Assembly (NCBI GenBank): GCA_012656075.1
Contig: JAAKBF010000020.1
Location: forward strand, 868,001 to 932,000
Direction: 5' to 3'
DNA: 64,000 nucleotides
Source: Phytophthora hibernalis
Lineage: Eukaryota > Oomycota > Peronosporomycetes > Peronosporales > Peronosporaceae
A program made the position numbers and the translations under genes. Below, one piece after another: positions 43,371-57,015 of this stretch (position 1 is its first letter; each line of letters opens with the position of its first letter). The notes under the pieces are model-generated. The model was not told the DNA's origin, did not search any database, and worked only from the letters and a program-made list of their open reading frames with translations.

Positions 43371-44332
43371 TTAAGATCGGAAGGGCGGATGACAAGGATG
43401 AAGAGCTGCGTGCGGCGAAGCTAGGGGATATGAGAATGGAGACGTCGGACCGCACTGCCCAGCAGATGGCAAGCTTGCGAATGCTGACGGGCGTCCTCCT
43501 CCCACTCGCTCCTTCGCTGAAACGAGGCGTCCTTGACAGACAGGATGGGGCGAGAGCGGCGTCACGCCGGATTCTATTTCGACCTGCTTGACGGCAGTCT
43601 CGGATCCTTGTCTCGGATCCTGCAGTGAGCATTTTGAAAACTTCAGCGAGAGGTTGAGCGGAATCACCGCAGGACTGCTCTTCACCTGTGAGGACCTCCT
43701 CATTGAGGCCCCACCATGATCTTTGAGCTCGACCGCCCGGGAGACCAGGCAGCTGGTTGCGACGTCAAGTCCAGTGCAGCAACGGTCCCAGCGAGTGAGT
43801 TTGGGATGAGTGCGATAGCGCAACTCTTAACATGTAGTGCGTCGCCGGTCGACAGCACTTCCTGAGGCGAGAAATGAACCGCTGGCGACGTTGTTTCCTG
43901 CCCATAAAACTTAACTCCAGCCTTGTGTACGGCGAGATGTCTTTCTTGACAGTGCCGTCTGAGGATACTAAGTCGAGGCCGCGTGGAGTAAGTCTTACCT
44001 GGACGAAATGTCAGCCTTGGGTGTCGCTTTGGAAACCCCCTCGCCAACTTGGGTATTGGAATGCAGTTGACAGTTGAGTTGCACGATTATAATAAGCTTC
44101 ACGGCCGTTCAAAAGGTTAACGATCAGCTGGCCTTACTCGACAGTCAAGCTTTGCAGTCGTTCAGAGTAACTGAACTACCGTAGTGAAGGTCGCAATATC
44201 GAGCACGGTTTAAATGTTTCAAAAGTGTTCGCGACTCTTATTTCAAACGTGTCCGCGACTCTAAGCTTGCATGATCTCAAACGAACCTTTTAAACTTTGA
44301 CAACCTCAGCTTACTTGAAGTATTTTAATACT

Positions 44333-44394
44333 CGAACCGATAAATTCTGAGAACTAATAAACTAATAAAATAGTTCTCAGAATTTATCGGTTCG
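44333..44394. repeat. Perfect 24-bp inverted repeat (foldback)
   Basis: The left arm 44333-44356 (CGAACCGATAAATTCTGAG...) and right arm 44371-44394 are exact reverse complements over 24 bp, with a 14-bp AT-only loop. The right flank continues with GAACAGTCA (44397) and CGTTCCAGCTGTAT (44411). Such perfect arms suggest a recent or conserved mobile foldback/MITE end. Confidence 0.85.
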
Positions 44395-44679
44395 CAGAAC
44401 AGTCAATTTTCGTTCCAGCTGTATAGAAGGGTGCATTTCTTTTTATTTTAAAATGACCTCATTATACACCCGAGCCCTGAGGAAAACTGAAAGTCACTTT
44501 CGAGTGGCAAGTGCGGTAGTTTGAAGTGTGTGTATTTACATTAAATTATCTTGATGCTAGATTTAGAATCGTCATATTTACAGACCCTCTGAATTCTGGC
44601 ATTCCTAATCGGTCGGTTTAAGATTTTAAACATCAGTTTCAGAATTTCCAGATGAATTTCAATCTTACAGTTAAATCAA

Positions 44680-44733
44680 GAACCGATAAATTCTGAAAGG
44701 CTCGCGGCGGAACAGTCATCGTTCCAGCTGTAT
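44680..44733. repeat. Diverged second copy of the foldback element
   Basis: GAACCGATAAATTCTGA (44680-44696) matches the left arm of the element at 44333. GAACAGTCA (44710) and CGTTCCAGCTGTAT (44720) match its right flank in the same order. The loop and right arm are lost. Confidence 0.65.
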
Positions 44734-45352
44734 GTGACTATTATTACAAACTGTAATTCACTTAGTTTTGTATATGTGGCTATTTGTTGGCCCTTCTCTA
44801 CTACAAATTTGAGGAGGGGGTGAATCCCAACTCGCTCGGAACAACGCCTGTGGTTTAAAGATCCGTGTGCGCAGCACGCGGGCTTAAACCCAGGACCAAG
44901 CAGGTCACACCTTGCTCGGCTTAGCGTTGTGTCACCGCTCTCAGGGTTTTCAAGGGTGAGGCTCGGGTGCAGTTTCCTGCCGGCATCCCCGACTTCTATG
45001 ATTTGTAGCCGAATGACATCCGTTCCTCAGCTTGTAGAAATAAAATAGTCTCTGTCATTTGAGTATCGTTCCTAAGCTTATCAGTTCAATACTACAGTAA
45101 CGTTACAATCCAAAAATGGCGTGAATTTTGCACGACGAATTCCAATCCATTTTCTCACTTTAAAACTTAGTTTGCTGAGCTCAAAAGTAAAATCCAGAGC
45201 TGTTCCGTGCGAAGTCGCGGTCTTGTTTACCTTTTTTAAATAAGCCTTTGACAGTTTGGTTGGCAATTCACACGACTTGGGAAACTACAGTTTTGGGTTT
45301 CTTAGGTGTTTAGTTTTTCGAAAGTTCCCAAAAAACCAAAATCAAAGTTTAA

Positions 45353-48300
45353 TTAAATGTCGGTTTGTCCATTAAACGCAGTCCGATGTAGCCATGCTCT
45401 TGTCATGGCCTCGGTCCTGATTTCATCTTCAGCCTTGGTGCTTTCGATCTCAACCCCTTCAGTCTGGTCTACCATCGTTTGCAGGAAATCAGCTGATCCA
45501 TTAGGAATTTCCGGAGCTTGATCGACTTTACCGGCGTCTCCTTCGCCTGCTTGTTTCGTATCACCGTTCATGACTGTTGCTGTGGACGCCTCCGGAACAA
45601 TGGAGAGGAAGCGCTGCATTCGGATGAGTCGAGCTCGTCGGATTGAGATGTAGACCAGCACACAGCCAAATGCAATACAGCAGGAGCCTCCAGCGACGCC
45701 AAGTACAAACAACGTATTGGCAGTGAGAGGTCCTAGACTTGTCATGGAGGTCGCCGAGGTGACAGAGACACCGGCCTCCTCTTGAATCCAAACCATCGGG
45801 AGCCAACCTTTAGACAGATTTCTGTGCCAAACGTCAAGTACCAGGTTGTCCCCAATTTGTGCCGTGAGTTGCCACACGAATCGGCGATGCAGGACTACCC
45901 CCGTTTGAGGATCGATGTCGATCACCGACACTTGACTCTCCGACGACGAACTTCTCTGTAAAACCAGCGGCAGGTCGTCATTGAGAAAACTCATGTTGAG
46001 GCTGGGGGTCGGTGCCTTAGCGCTGAGAACGATTCCAGTCGGAAGTTGAGTCGGTAAAGCCCAATCAACCACATAACGCATCATCGATACGCCGAAGCGA
46101 GTGGTGTTGCTGTCGAAGGTGATTTGAGCTACGCGGCGAGCGTAACCCCAGTAGAAGTAGAGCTTTTGGGGTGGCAACTCGATCGAGTTTGCTGCGTTTT
46201 CGCCTAGACCAAGGAGAATGGCGGTTGTGAACTGGGAGCCGTCTGTCACTCGAACTGTGTTGAGCTCCACGCCTTCACCCCACGCGTTCATCAACGTACT
46301 GTTGTCGACTGAGAGAAGTCTCCCACGATGCTCTTACTCTTCCTGTACAGAGCCGAATCGTCTTCTAACGGAACCACGAGATCAAACGTGGAAGCCCCGC
46401 GCTCAGTTGTGGATGCGTTAGGCCACAACGGTGTTTCATTCAGCGAACCGCTTGCTTGACTCGGAGACGATGCGAACAGAATTTGGGACACCATTAACGC
46501 AGCAAAGTACCCGCCTGTCGGATATCCAAGATATGAAAGCGCTGCTGCTGTTTCACGAGGTGGCCTGGGTGATAAACCTAGGACTTGAGGCTCGTACCCG
46601 AACTTCGTAGCGGCATACCGCAAATATGCCTGCATGTCATGCACAAAGCTGATGTGCTTGTCGTTCAAGTCTTTGAGTGGTAGCAATTGCAGATACAGCG
46701 TGTTACTCTCAACGCCAGCCTCTCCGGAGCGGTCCACACAACTCCAGTCACTGGCATAGGCTTGATTCACATCAACCATCAAAGCTGCACACTCTTCTGC
46801 CGTCTCAAACGGCTGCGCAAGAACGCATCCAGTAGCAACGCACTTCTGAACGTACTCGGCAGAGCGGACGGAACAGGAACGTGACTTGAGCTAGCGCTAG
46901 CTTTCGGCCGTATCCACACCGTCGTATCTCCAAACCCAAACACAGACCATAAAGCCTTTGCGTCACTAATCGATAACGAATAATGCGTTCCAAAGCCGCA
47001 CGAGATTTCTGCGTCGTATGCAAACTGACGGTCATGGCTACTTCTACTGCAGAATTCGCTGATCTCGCCAAATCCTGGCAGAAAGTTACTCATCCGCTGC
47101 TCGATAGTGCCATTTGCGCCGATGAACACGAACTCTTCATGAGGAAAACGCTCCGATCGAGTTCCATTGTCATCTAGGATAAGAGCCCCAGTGCTGCTAT
47201 CGCGAACAGTGTAAGTTACCCCTGCGACGCTTCCATTGACAAACTGAACAGCAGCTAGATCCACAAAGTTCATGGGTCCTGCGGCGCCATCTTTATTTCT
47301 ATTGACCAGGCGAACACGATCAACAACGTATTGCTCAAGCACTGGGTGGTCCATCAACTTGATCAACCAGGGTACAAGTTTCGACTGCATCATTGATAGC
47401 GTGTAGTTGAGCAGAGCCTCATCGCTGACTCCAGATAATGTAGTCGAGACTGTGACGATGCGGCCTGAAAGAGCGTGGGCTAGTACGTTTAAAGCTTGAG
47501 TTTTACTTACTTGTGCTTGTGACGAAATTTCAGGAGGTTTACACGTTCCTGTCGTCCGATCTGACGAAAAGCAGTTGATCAACAGTGTTTGCCACAATGC
47601 AAATCCCTCTCCGGCATTAATGAGCGCCACAGACTCTTTGACGTCAAGTAGGACTCGAGCAGCAGCAGCCCACCAGTCTGTAGCACTGAAGAGGGCATCA
47701 TTTCCCTGGTTGACCTCGTTTGAGTCAAATTCTTGAAGAAGAAATACATTGGCCATGTCTGAACCACTCGGTAATAATGCCGCTATCGATGCCGAGCCTT
47801 GAGTAATTGGAGTAATCCAGAACTCCTCGACAAACATGCGAGCGCTCGGATGACTAGACCAGGACTTCAGCCAATGTCCCACAAGTTGAAAAAGGCAGGA
47901 GACAGTGGAATCTGTTAGTTTTTGATCGTCAATCACGATCGCTGTTGGATTTGAAGCGGAAGTGCCACCAACGAGTTTTGCTTCGTCAATTTCTCCACGT
48001 GCGTACGAGAGCCATGCCAATACTCCTGTCGGATGAAGAAACGAGACAGGATTTGAGGTGTCCCAAAGTGAGTACAACAATGAATGAGACCTGGTGCACT
48101 CTCCAACCGCTTTGTTTGATCCCACAGCCGCAACATTCGCGACGAGATCCATTATCGTCACATTTCTAGGTACTGAAGTGTTCCACGGAAGTACAAACGC
48201 CAACGCAAAACCGAATTGCAGAGGATCTGTGGATGGCTTCGCCGTCGCTTTGCTCCATTCATCAAGTTGAAGCACCTGGAAAAACAGCGACAACTCTGGC

Positions 48301-51300
48301 ACTCCACGATACCATTTTGCAACAACCTCAAGCTGTTGTGATGTCATTCCAAGTGCTTGCTCCAAGAATCCTATCGCCAACGCTGAAAAATCTACCGTTG
48401 ACTGGAGGATCGGGGTATTAGGAATTGTGGGCTGGATCAGTGCCACAAACTCGTTAAAAGCAGCATCCTCCAGCACACCGTACCCGTTAAGCAGCTGAGC
48501 ACACGGCGATCTTGCATTCCCGTCACTATCGGTCACGTCGATCAAGCACCACACGATTCGACTCGCTGGATCCAAAAATGACCCCGTGGTCGCAACATCC
48601 CACAGTTTTCTGAGCGACGTTCGACTAGCACTAGCTAAAGCGGATGAAGCTGCCGTAAAATGGTCGGGTTCCATGTCAGCGGTAACGTGGAACCCATACA
48701 AACGCGTTAGGTGAGATGCCAAATCTAAGCTCAGCTTTGAATCACCTCGGAAAGTTTCACCCGTAGCCCATTGAGTCAGCACAAAGTCTCCTACAGCTTC
48801 ATTCGTGGCCCAATTAAACAACCAACGAGCAATACCACGCACTTGTGCCTCTGACAACGTAGTTTTAGCGGTCATTGCTGACAATAGCTGGGCACGTTTC
48901 TGATCGCTCAAAGCGTGCGTCATCGTAATTGAGCGCCTGACTTGATTTTGCAGGGGTATTGCGATACCAGTTGCTCGGACTCATAATCGATACCTTCGTA
49001 CATTTCTTCCCAAGCTCGAAAGCCTGTAGGGAGTCCAGCATTGTCGGTATTGCTGTCACTTCGTACGATCGAGTATACACTATCGGTTTCCCACAAATAT
49101 GTGGCCTGTCGAAGAGTAGGTAGCGTCAAGGAACTAATAGATCCTTTAAAGGCAGCGCTCCAGTAGAGTTCAAAGCCACGCTGATCATCGTCCTCGTGAA
49201 TATCCACGTCCACACTTGCGGGTTTGGTAGAAATCCACGAAGTAGCAACCTTGGTAGCAGCAGCATCGCTGTTTTCCCACTGTTTGAGGTAGCTCTGAAC
49301 CGCAGCTATAGCACTCGCTGAGGAGCTACCAATAAGCGAATCCAGATCTTGCTGCACCGCCTGAAGCGAGGTAGATCGGTCGATTGCTGGGTACCATTTC
49401 TCAAAGAAAGAGGTTGAATTGAGCAGACTGAAGTCCGACAGGGGGTCCCATAATTCAGTAGCAACTTCCAGTGATAGATATGCTGTAGTGGATCGATTAA
49501 GCTCGAAAGTTGCGTCCATGGGAGTAACTTCAGATGGATCCACGTCCGGCGTGGCGAGAATACTGAGCAAGTTGCAGGCTTCGTACTTCTTCCTGCTTTG
49601 TCGAGTCCCAACAGTTTTAGTAAAGCCCGAGTCAATCATCGACGAGCACTTTGTCCATGCTTCATTCATGGTAACAGTCTTGGTGGGTCGAACAAGCGCT
49701 GCTCTTTGGACTACATTCGCGTCAAAGAACGTTTCTGGCCGCGATGCAAGTTGCTGGATCTCATCAAGACTTGCAGAAAATGTAGCTGTGTATGCAGCTG
49801 TGCAGGATGACGCGACAGAAGTCTGGGGAGTTGGCTCCGATAACACACTGACGGTCGTAGAGGTTGTTGGGCAGCTCGCATACAACCAATGCCCAAGCAC
49901 ATCGCGCTGCAGGTGTTCGTTTGTCTTCCACCGTTGCAGCCACTGAAAAACACGCTCCATCCAGGTCTCCCACGTGGAGGAAGCAACACCGCTGCCACTA
50001 AGTTTTGCGAGGGCTGTTTGGGCCGTATCAACACTAGTTGCGTCCTTGTTTTCAACTGCTAAAGCCAAAGAATCCCATAGTGCGTAACCTTTAGCTGTAA
50101 GGAACGAGGCATCACGTGAGATATCCAGAGACGAAGAGCTTCACGAGGGACATTGTACATCGTATCGTTCTCGGTTGTGATTGAGGAGCACTCAGCCGCA
50201 GTCAACGAAGCAAGAGTAGTCTCGCAGCCTGTGGTGAGCTCTAGACCACTCTGACTACCGTCACGATAGGGCTCGATGTCGAATTCACTTGCGGGCCCTC
50301 GTCGCCATTGATCTAGCACAGTGTTTTTCACCCACGTCGACCTGCTCTGCTCGTTCACCCATGCCGCAATCCGTGTAACGTGGGTCGCTGTCACTTGTGT
50401 GCAGCTTGTAGCGACCATAGTCACGTTGAAAATCGCGGAGCTTGCCCCTCCCCCTTTGATACCCTGCTGGCATGCCAATGCAATTGCGGCGTTTATCTCG
50501 CTAACAACAGCCTGGACTTCATTTGCCACACCAGCAGCACTTCCACTGATATGCGCAGACAAGTTGATCCAGCGCTTGTAGCCCTGTGTAGACCGAAAGG
50601 ATAGCACATTGTTAGAACTCCACAACACGGTTGCAGCTGCCAGACTGATCCGGTCAGCGGGGTTTTGCACAAGAAGTCCGAGCTCAAATCCTCTCGTGCC
50701 GTCATCTAAATCGTCCGCCAAGCTGGTTGAGACCACATCACAGGAAAATACGCGTGCTGTAAGCGTAGATGTAGTCCGCGTACGCGTAAATTGGGCACCT
50801 GATGCAGCGCATGTGTCTTCCGTCACTTGGTACGTTCTCATATCTGTGAAGAACGGAGACGCGTTGGAAGGTGTAGACGTTGTTGACTGTTCTTGCTCAC
50901 TGTAGTTTGCGGTGCACTCTGTTAGACTCGAAGTCACCGTTGGTGAACCAGCTATGGGTTGGCCGATCAGCTCGTGGGTAGCATGTACTACGCAGCCACC
51001 AATTGTACACAACGAGTTTGTTGAGGTCATTGTGAGCCCAGCTGCCAAGCCAATCCCCAATAGCTTGAGCACTAACCTGCGTGATAGCAAGCGTTTTAAG
51101 TTGCTGGGAGTCATCAATGAGCCGTTTGTAGTTGCTTGTTCGAAGCGCCTGCAGCCACCGGGCATTATATTTTTCCGTATCCGAAGAATGAGCAGGCATT
51201 AGGAATGACGCTGTGTCTTGCGTGACATCCCAGAGTATATTACGAGCGCTTTCAGAGATCCCAGCGCCAACATCGAGCACCGCATCGGGGTTCATCTCAA

Positions 51301-53305
51301 AGCCCAGTTGATCACCAGCAATATTCGGCTCCAGATCGTATCGCAAGCAGCCATTTTTCCGCGGTATTTGCAACGCAGTCACACAGCTGCCGTCAGTCCA
51401 ATGCAGTAAAGCTCTCCGTCGAACAAATCCGTCGTCTAGTAAGCTCTTAATCCACGCCGATACGACGGCTACCTCGGCGCTTGTAATTCCTGTAACACCT
51501 GCAAGTAGCCCCGAGTTCGAGGCGCCATCAACCACATCCATCCACATCGTGAAACCTGCAGGGTGAACAAAAGCGAACTCAATCGATGCATTCCATAGCT
51601 GCTGGGCTACGTCAATACTGATGGCCGTAGCGCTTGGTGCTGTCGACAATGGCTGGAGACTGAAACCGGATTGCACCCCAACCCGTTCGAGGTCCAGGTC
51701 CACATCGGGATCGCCCACGTCGCTGTTTGCTGTTCGTTTATCAAAAGCCTTGCGCCAAAATCGCTGTCTGTCACGCTGAACAGTACTGCTCGTTGCCCAG
51801 GTGATAATGTACTCGCGAACCGCCATGAGCTGAGCCCGAGTGAGATAATCCACTGCGTTTGCTACATCGTTATTGACGCCGTCAAGCACATATGAGATCG
51901 CGGTCTCATCGAATGCCACAACCTTTTTCCAGATAGCAAAGCCCACCGCGGTTGTCTGCGGTGCGTGCAGTCCATCGGCTGCAGTTCGAGCTGCGTCATA
52001 GTCCACAAGAGAAAACCGCAGATTCGAGGGGAGTGAGCCGAGCAGAATCGTAGCAACTTCGAGACTCAATTGCAGGGACGATGTTGTGGGAAGCATCTCG
52101 AACCCTGTGCGTGGTTCGCCAGTGGGGCTATCATCGACCCACGCATCAAAATCGGTTGGCGTGCTACCCTGTTGCCGCCAGAGATTGACCACTGCGAAGT
52201 TCGCATCGTCGGCTGTCAGCTGCTGTGCCATGTTAAGCGCCACGACCTCCAGTTTGATGGCGCGCAGAATAAACGGCACTCCCTCCAGACACGCACGCTC
52301 GAACACTTCTTGCAGCACGTATGGGAAAGCTACTCGCTGCATCTTGAGGTTCAGCGAGCCTAGCGTTCGCGGCACGAAGTTGGTTAGCTGGGCTTCAATT
52401 TGTCGGCCAAGCAGCGTTGGTACAGCCTCCACGAGCAACCGGTTGTACATATTGCTCAGCACTCGAGGCACGGCTTGTCGTCGTGCGAGTGCATACTGTT
52501 TGGTCAGCAGGTCAGGGATTGCTAGGTCAGCTTGGTCCCGAAACACGTCACGCAGCATGACCGGAATCTGCTCCGTGCGAGCGACTGCGTGCATCTGAAC
52601 TAGAGCCGCCGGCAGATTGGCATCTTCCACCCGTTTTCGTTGCCGGCTGATCACCGCTGTCAAGCCCTCGCGTTTCACAGCCGACACCATCTCTGGCAAC
52701 AGAGCTCGAAGGGCTCGCAACTTGGTAGCAGCAAGGAAATCGCTCTGGAGGTGGCGCGTATAATCCTGAATGTGCGCATGAGCGAACTCGGCCGCGAGAA
52801 ACCTCTCCGATCTCCCAGTCTGGGAATGGAGCTTGGTCAAGTGGCGAACGTACGAGGCGTTGAGTGTCACGACAACGTCGCTTTCGGATCCATTGGAGCG
52901 TTCGCTGGAGAAATGGTAGGTGGACGCCACTTGGTAGCTCACCTTGCCGTAGTTGTCGCCACCGCCTTGAAGCGGGTGAAAGTTCACGTTCAGCTTACGA
53001 GACCTCTTCTCGTACGTGTACGGCCCAACCTGCTGTAGTTCCGGTTGAACTGCGGGGCCGCCTGCAAGTAAAGCTTCGGCATTCGTGAGGTTCCAGAGGT
53101 AGAAGCTCGTATACTCAGGTGCGTCCATCGCCAAGCCGAAGGTCGAGCAATTCAGGAAGGTATCCGCACCATCGGTGGACTTGGGCACCCACTTGAACAA
53201 CGCTGCGGCCTGAATCCGTTGATCTGCCTCCCGCGCCCGGAGCCCCAGCACAATGAAGACCACGCCGCTGGCCATCAGCGCCAATGCGAGTCCGACGCCC
53301 CACAT
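45353..53305 (-). CDS. Giant CD36-family membrane protein with about ten internal repeats
   Basis: About 2,650 codons. The N-terminus has one helix (MWGVGLALALMASGVVFIVLG) and the CD36 start FLNCSTFGLAMDAPEYTSFYLWNLTN...VGPYTYEK. The C-terminus returns to CD36 (LVVPLEDDSALYRKSKSIVGDF; LMNAWGEGVELNTVRVTDGSQF) and a second helix (LTANTLFVLGVAGGSCCIAFG) with a short tail. Between them lie about ten degenerate units of 110-150 residues. Typical elements are xxGFEL, an A..LW.....SF..P.GF..W core and a W...W..... helix (e.g. VAQQLWNASIEFAFVHPAGF). CD36 proteins sit in the plasma or lysosomal membrane and bind or move lipids. Met 53305 is chosen because the longer frame upstream has only non-ATG codons. 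One-base shifts near 51000, 50060, 48921, 46781 and 46293 divide the frame. Confidence 0.75.
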
Positions 53306-53430
53306 CCTGCAGATCGGCCGGCCGTTGAATCCCAACGTGACGTGATGGCGCGTCCCAACACCTTGCAACTATTTTCAACCGCACCGATCCAGGGTCAAGC
53401 GGCTTGCAATAATTTACGGTCTCAACGATG

Positions 53431-56400
53431 CTAGCTATGAGGTTTGGCTGCTAGCAACGTGGCTTGCTCGCTAAAGTACAATCGGTTGGCTCGCAGGTTG
53501 TCGAGAGTGGTTTTGGCAGCAGGAACGAGGCCACTGATAGTCACCCACAGCGGAGCCACGAGGTAGTCGATGAAGTTCATCTGTAGCCGACAGCGAGTTG
53601 CCTCGTCCTGCAAGTTGAGCAGGTGCGGTGGCACGTTGAGGCCGAGCTCGGCACAACGCTCTGCTTGCTGTGTGAACTCGGTGCACACCCGCTCAACCCA
53701 TTTGAGCGCCACCCGGAGAGGCCGCCCCACTGAGCCCAGGTCCGAGCCGTGGATGATCATGTTGAGCATGAGTTGTCGACCTTCAGGCACATTTTCGAAA
53801 CCTTGAACAGTTCCGACGACAGCGAGTTCGGACAGCAACTTCGTGTGGTGCTTCATGTCGGTGCCGAGGATGCAGCGCACAATGTGCGTACGAGCTGACG
53901 TACGGGCGTTCGCACTCAGGTCACGGAGAATATCGCAGCCCTCCACTGTTAACAGCAACAACAAGCAAAATGTTAGACACTTCCCAGCTACATGATAGAC
54001 ACCTGATGAACTTACTCCGAAGCACTGCGAAGGTTGTGGCTGCATGATGGTTTTCCAGCACCGAGATATCATTGTAACAAAGTGCGAGCGCAGAATTCGA
54101 GTCGACCTCAAACTGGTTGTCGTTGCCCGGATGGTCGGCATCGTGTCCTAGCGCGGCAATGAGTAGACTCAGCGCCTCGATCTCCTTGATAACCGAAAGC
54201 ACTTCTGGGGTGCGCATGAGTGCGTACGAAGACAAAGCCACATCGAAGCCGTGGTAGAAGCTGTGGTATGGCACGTCGCGGTACCTGCTCGCGAGCTCGC
54301 CGATGAACGCGCGAAGGGTGCGCTCCTCGATCCGGAACGTACCGATGAGTACCAGACCCTCGAACAATTGGTACGAATAGTTCTCAAGCTCTGCAACAGA
54401 TTTCGAGAGTGGGTCGAAGTTGTCGCGCAGCAACTCCTCCACCTCACCGAAGCCGTCCTGGCCCATTGTCATGCGATGCCATCGTGTGATCATTGAGTGA
54501 GCGCGACTAGCTCGCACCACCGACGCCGTACGGCTTCTGACACGTAGGCGATAGGCAATTTTGACTTGGTCTCCTTGCCCGTCGTCGCTGTCATCATCTT
54601 CATCGTCGTCATCAAGACCTTGTGCAGCTTTCTCGCGACGGATTTCTTCGCGTTGTTGCAGCCGTGCCTTGGCAATGCGGTGTAGAGCAAGAAAGCGCCC
54701 CACCGCCCAGCAGGCGTAAGGAAAAGTGCTCCACTTGTTTCGTGGGATGCACTTGGCTTCATCAAAGCCGCTCAGATCAAGCAGCGAGTGCACACTGGCG
54801 ACCTCGTGTTTGGCGTCAATTCCAAGCTCTGCATAATTGTTGTCCTTGCCTTCGGCACCAATCGCAGCTTCTTCACGAGCTGCTTCCTGGGCTGCACGGT
54901 TGGCCCAGTAGTCAGCCTGCACCTTGGCAAAGATAATGAGCGATGAATTCACGTGGAGGGCATGTGCCACCAGCCGCAGGTAGACGGCCATCACTTCGCC
55001 ATCATAGCGCGAAACTGGGGAACTCGCAGTGGGAACTGACCAAAGTTTACCGCCTGCAGCACACCCACAGTCTCGCCTGAACGGTCCAAAACAGGCTGGG
55101 TGAGCAGCGACTCAGTCTTGAAGCCGAGCTTTGCGTCGTAAGACCGATCGAAGCGCGGGTCTTCGTACGGCCGATGCACCGTTAACGGCTTTTTGGTAGC
55201 GGCGACATGACCAGCAATGCCACATCCGTATGGAATACGTAGTCCGTTGACGCTACTGAGAGAACTGAGGCTCCAGAGTTCCTGCTTGATCATGTCGGCT
55301 ACGTAGAGCGTGACATGGGCAGTATGGAACATGGCACTGCCGATCTCACAGATCAAAGAGACCAGGCTAGATGGGTCACGCACAGACTCCACCAAGAAGT
55401 GCGACCGGCAGAGCGCAAGCAGTTGTCGCTTTTGTCGTGTCGAAGTGCGTAGGTCATCGGAGCGTTGCTTAGCCGTCAAGGCTAATGCTATCGCTGCCAG
55501 AATCGGTTGTAACTGGACTTCGAGGGGCAATTCAGGTTCAACTTCGAGCATAGATGCAGATGCAGCTTCAGCAGCGCTGGACAAGAGGCAAAGGACACCG
55601 CTTGGCTTCGCTCCTCGACTGGAAGGCACAGGCAGGAATATCAATGAGTGATCCACATCCATCTCGAGATGCAAAGCTGAGCCCAGAGCTGCGTCATCGC
55701 TGAGGTCCAAACGTTCGTGTTTCCGCGTGCTTCCCAGTAATGTCTGAAAGACCACTTTTGTAGATCCCACCAACGAACAAAAGGCTTCTCTGTGATTCTC
55801 CTCGAAGCCAGATCCATGAGTAGCTAGTACTTCACAACTGGACTTGTCAGTGTGGAGCTCAATTAGACAAACCCCGGTCACTTCAGGTACTGCTGCCATG
55901 ATCTCTGATGCCAAGTGCCCGATGTCGGGAGGGTGGAGCCACTCAGCCTCCGCATTTGCAAACCTCTCCGTTTTTCCTCTCATCAGACTCGCTCGGTCAC
56001 CCGCTGATGATTCTTGGGTTTCTCGCAAAGTATCGGGCGGACCTACTGCGTGACAAAGCACTTCTTCCACCACGGATTGAGATTGGGTGTGCCGTGCTAA
56101 TGCTCGCCGCAATTCAAACGGATACACAGCGTTTTCAATAGCCGTGAGTGTGGCGTGCATGAACTCCTTCGAAAACGTCAATCCTTCTTGTGTACTTCTC
56201 GCTTCCATAACAAGTCGCGGCCGTCCGTGTTCATCGGGTAGGACTCCGGCAAGCACGCTGGCAGTCGAAAATCCCAGTACCGAGTCCACATCGCACGAAA
56301 CATCGTACGTTCCCAAATTCTGCAGACATGCAACGTACGTGGCTGCGGGTCCCTCTGCTGGCGTGCCTTCGTCATGAAGGCTAAACTGCGCGACGAGGTC

Positions 56401-57015
56401 TCGCAACGCAAACGTGTCCAATGGTGTTTGAAACCCCACGATACCTGGCTCTGAACTTGAGCACGCTACGACCTTCACCACTGGTGTTTCTGCTGTCGAA
56501 AGCGAATACAGCACTACAGCAGTAGCATCTAGCGCGGTGGCCGAAGCAAAGAGAAGCGATGTAAGTGTTTTCTGCAGGGACTCGTCGGACTGCGCGGCGT
56601 CGCGCATCTTCAAGACGGCAAGCGTCTTGTAGAACTGCAGCTTGCGGTCTAACTCCTGAAAGGCACTCAGGTTTTCCGATATCGTACTGCCTGGCTCCAT
56701 GACAGTCGAGTCCCAGGAAACTCGCCCCGACGACGAGCTGACTGTGAGTCTTGTACTTGTGCGACCTCCTCCTCCTGCGGTCGGTGGTCGCAGCGGCTCC
56801 AAGTGAATGCGACTATCATTCAGCAGCGTGTTCTTCTTCGAGTGGGGCTTACCGCTGCGTTGAGGTGGTATCGGCATGAACTTCTTGTCGCCTTCATCGA
56901 GTGGTGACGGCGCCGAGATCGACGGTAGGTTCACCGACAACGCAGAGGGACCAACACCTGCAGCGGCGTCCGTGAGTCCGTGCAGGTCACCGTCCAACCG
57001 ATGCAAGCGGGTCAT
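53431..57015 (-). CDS. GAF-domain 3',5'-cyclic nucleotide phosphodiesterase
   Basis: ATG 57015. A Ser/Pro-rich N-terminus precedes two GAF-like regions (ASEIMAAVPEVTGVCLIEL..., and SLICEIGSAMFHTAHVTLYVAD...GCGIAGHVAATKKPL..DPRFDRSYD). A linker follows, then a class I PDE catalytic domain: YHSFYHGFDVALSSYALM, ALGHDADHPGNDNQF, SALALCYNDISVLENHH and, past intron 53948-54015, DLSANARTSARTHIVRCILGTDMKHH. The HD and H residues that bind the two metals are present. The GAF end (FDRSYDAKLGFKTESLL) resembles cGMP-binding GAFs. It would hydrolyse cAMP and/or cGMP. A one-base shift at 54991 (MMAK/VMAVYL) splits GAF from catalytic part. A GAF-PDE order like PDE2/5/10/11 in an oomycete is expected. Confidence 0.88.

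Larger units (their letters stand above)
43371..45352. other. Largest gene-free stretch, repeat-bearing
   Basis: GC drops sharply from about 44080. Open frames inside are short and without domains. The stretch contains a perfect foldback repeat (44333-44394) and a diverged second copy of the same element (44680-44733). At 44810-45060 lies a GC-richer block with a polyadenylation-like AAATAAAATAG near its end. That block could be part of a retrotransposon LTR, but no matching partner copy or target duplication is visible here. Confidence 0.5.

Noticed and set aside
42832..43632. Second long minus-strand frame over the bZIP-like gene
   Set aside because: Shadow frame in very GC-rich DNA; the conserved domain lies in the other frame.
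44810..45060. Possible solo LTR of a retrotransposon
   Set aside because: No TG..CA ends with target duplication and no second copy in the window, so only noted within the intergenic region.
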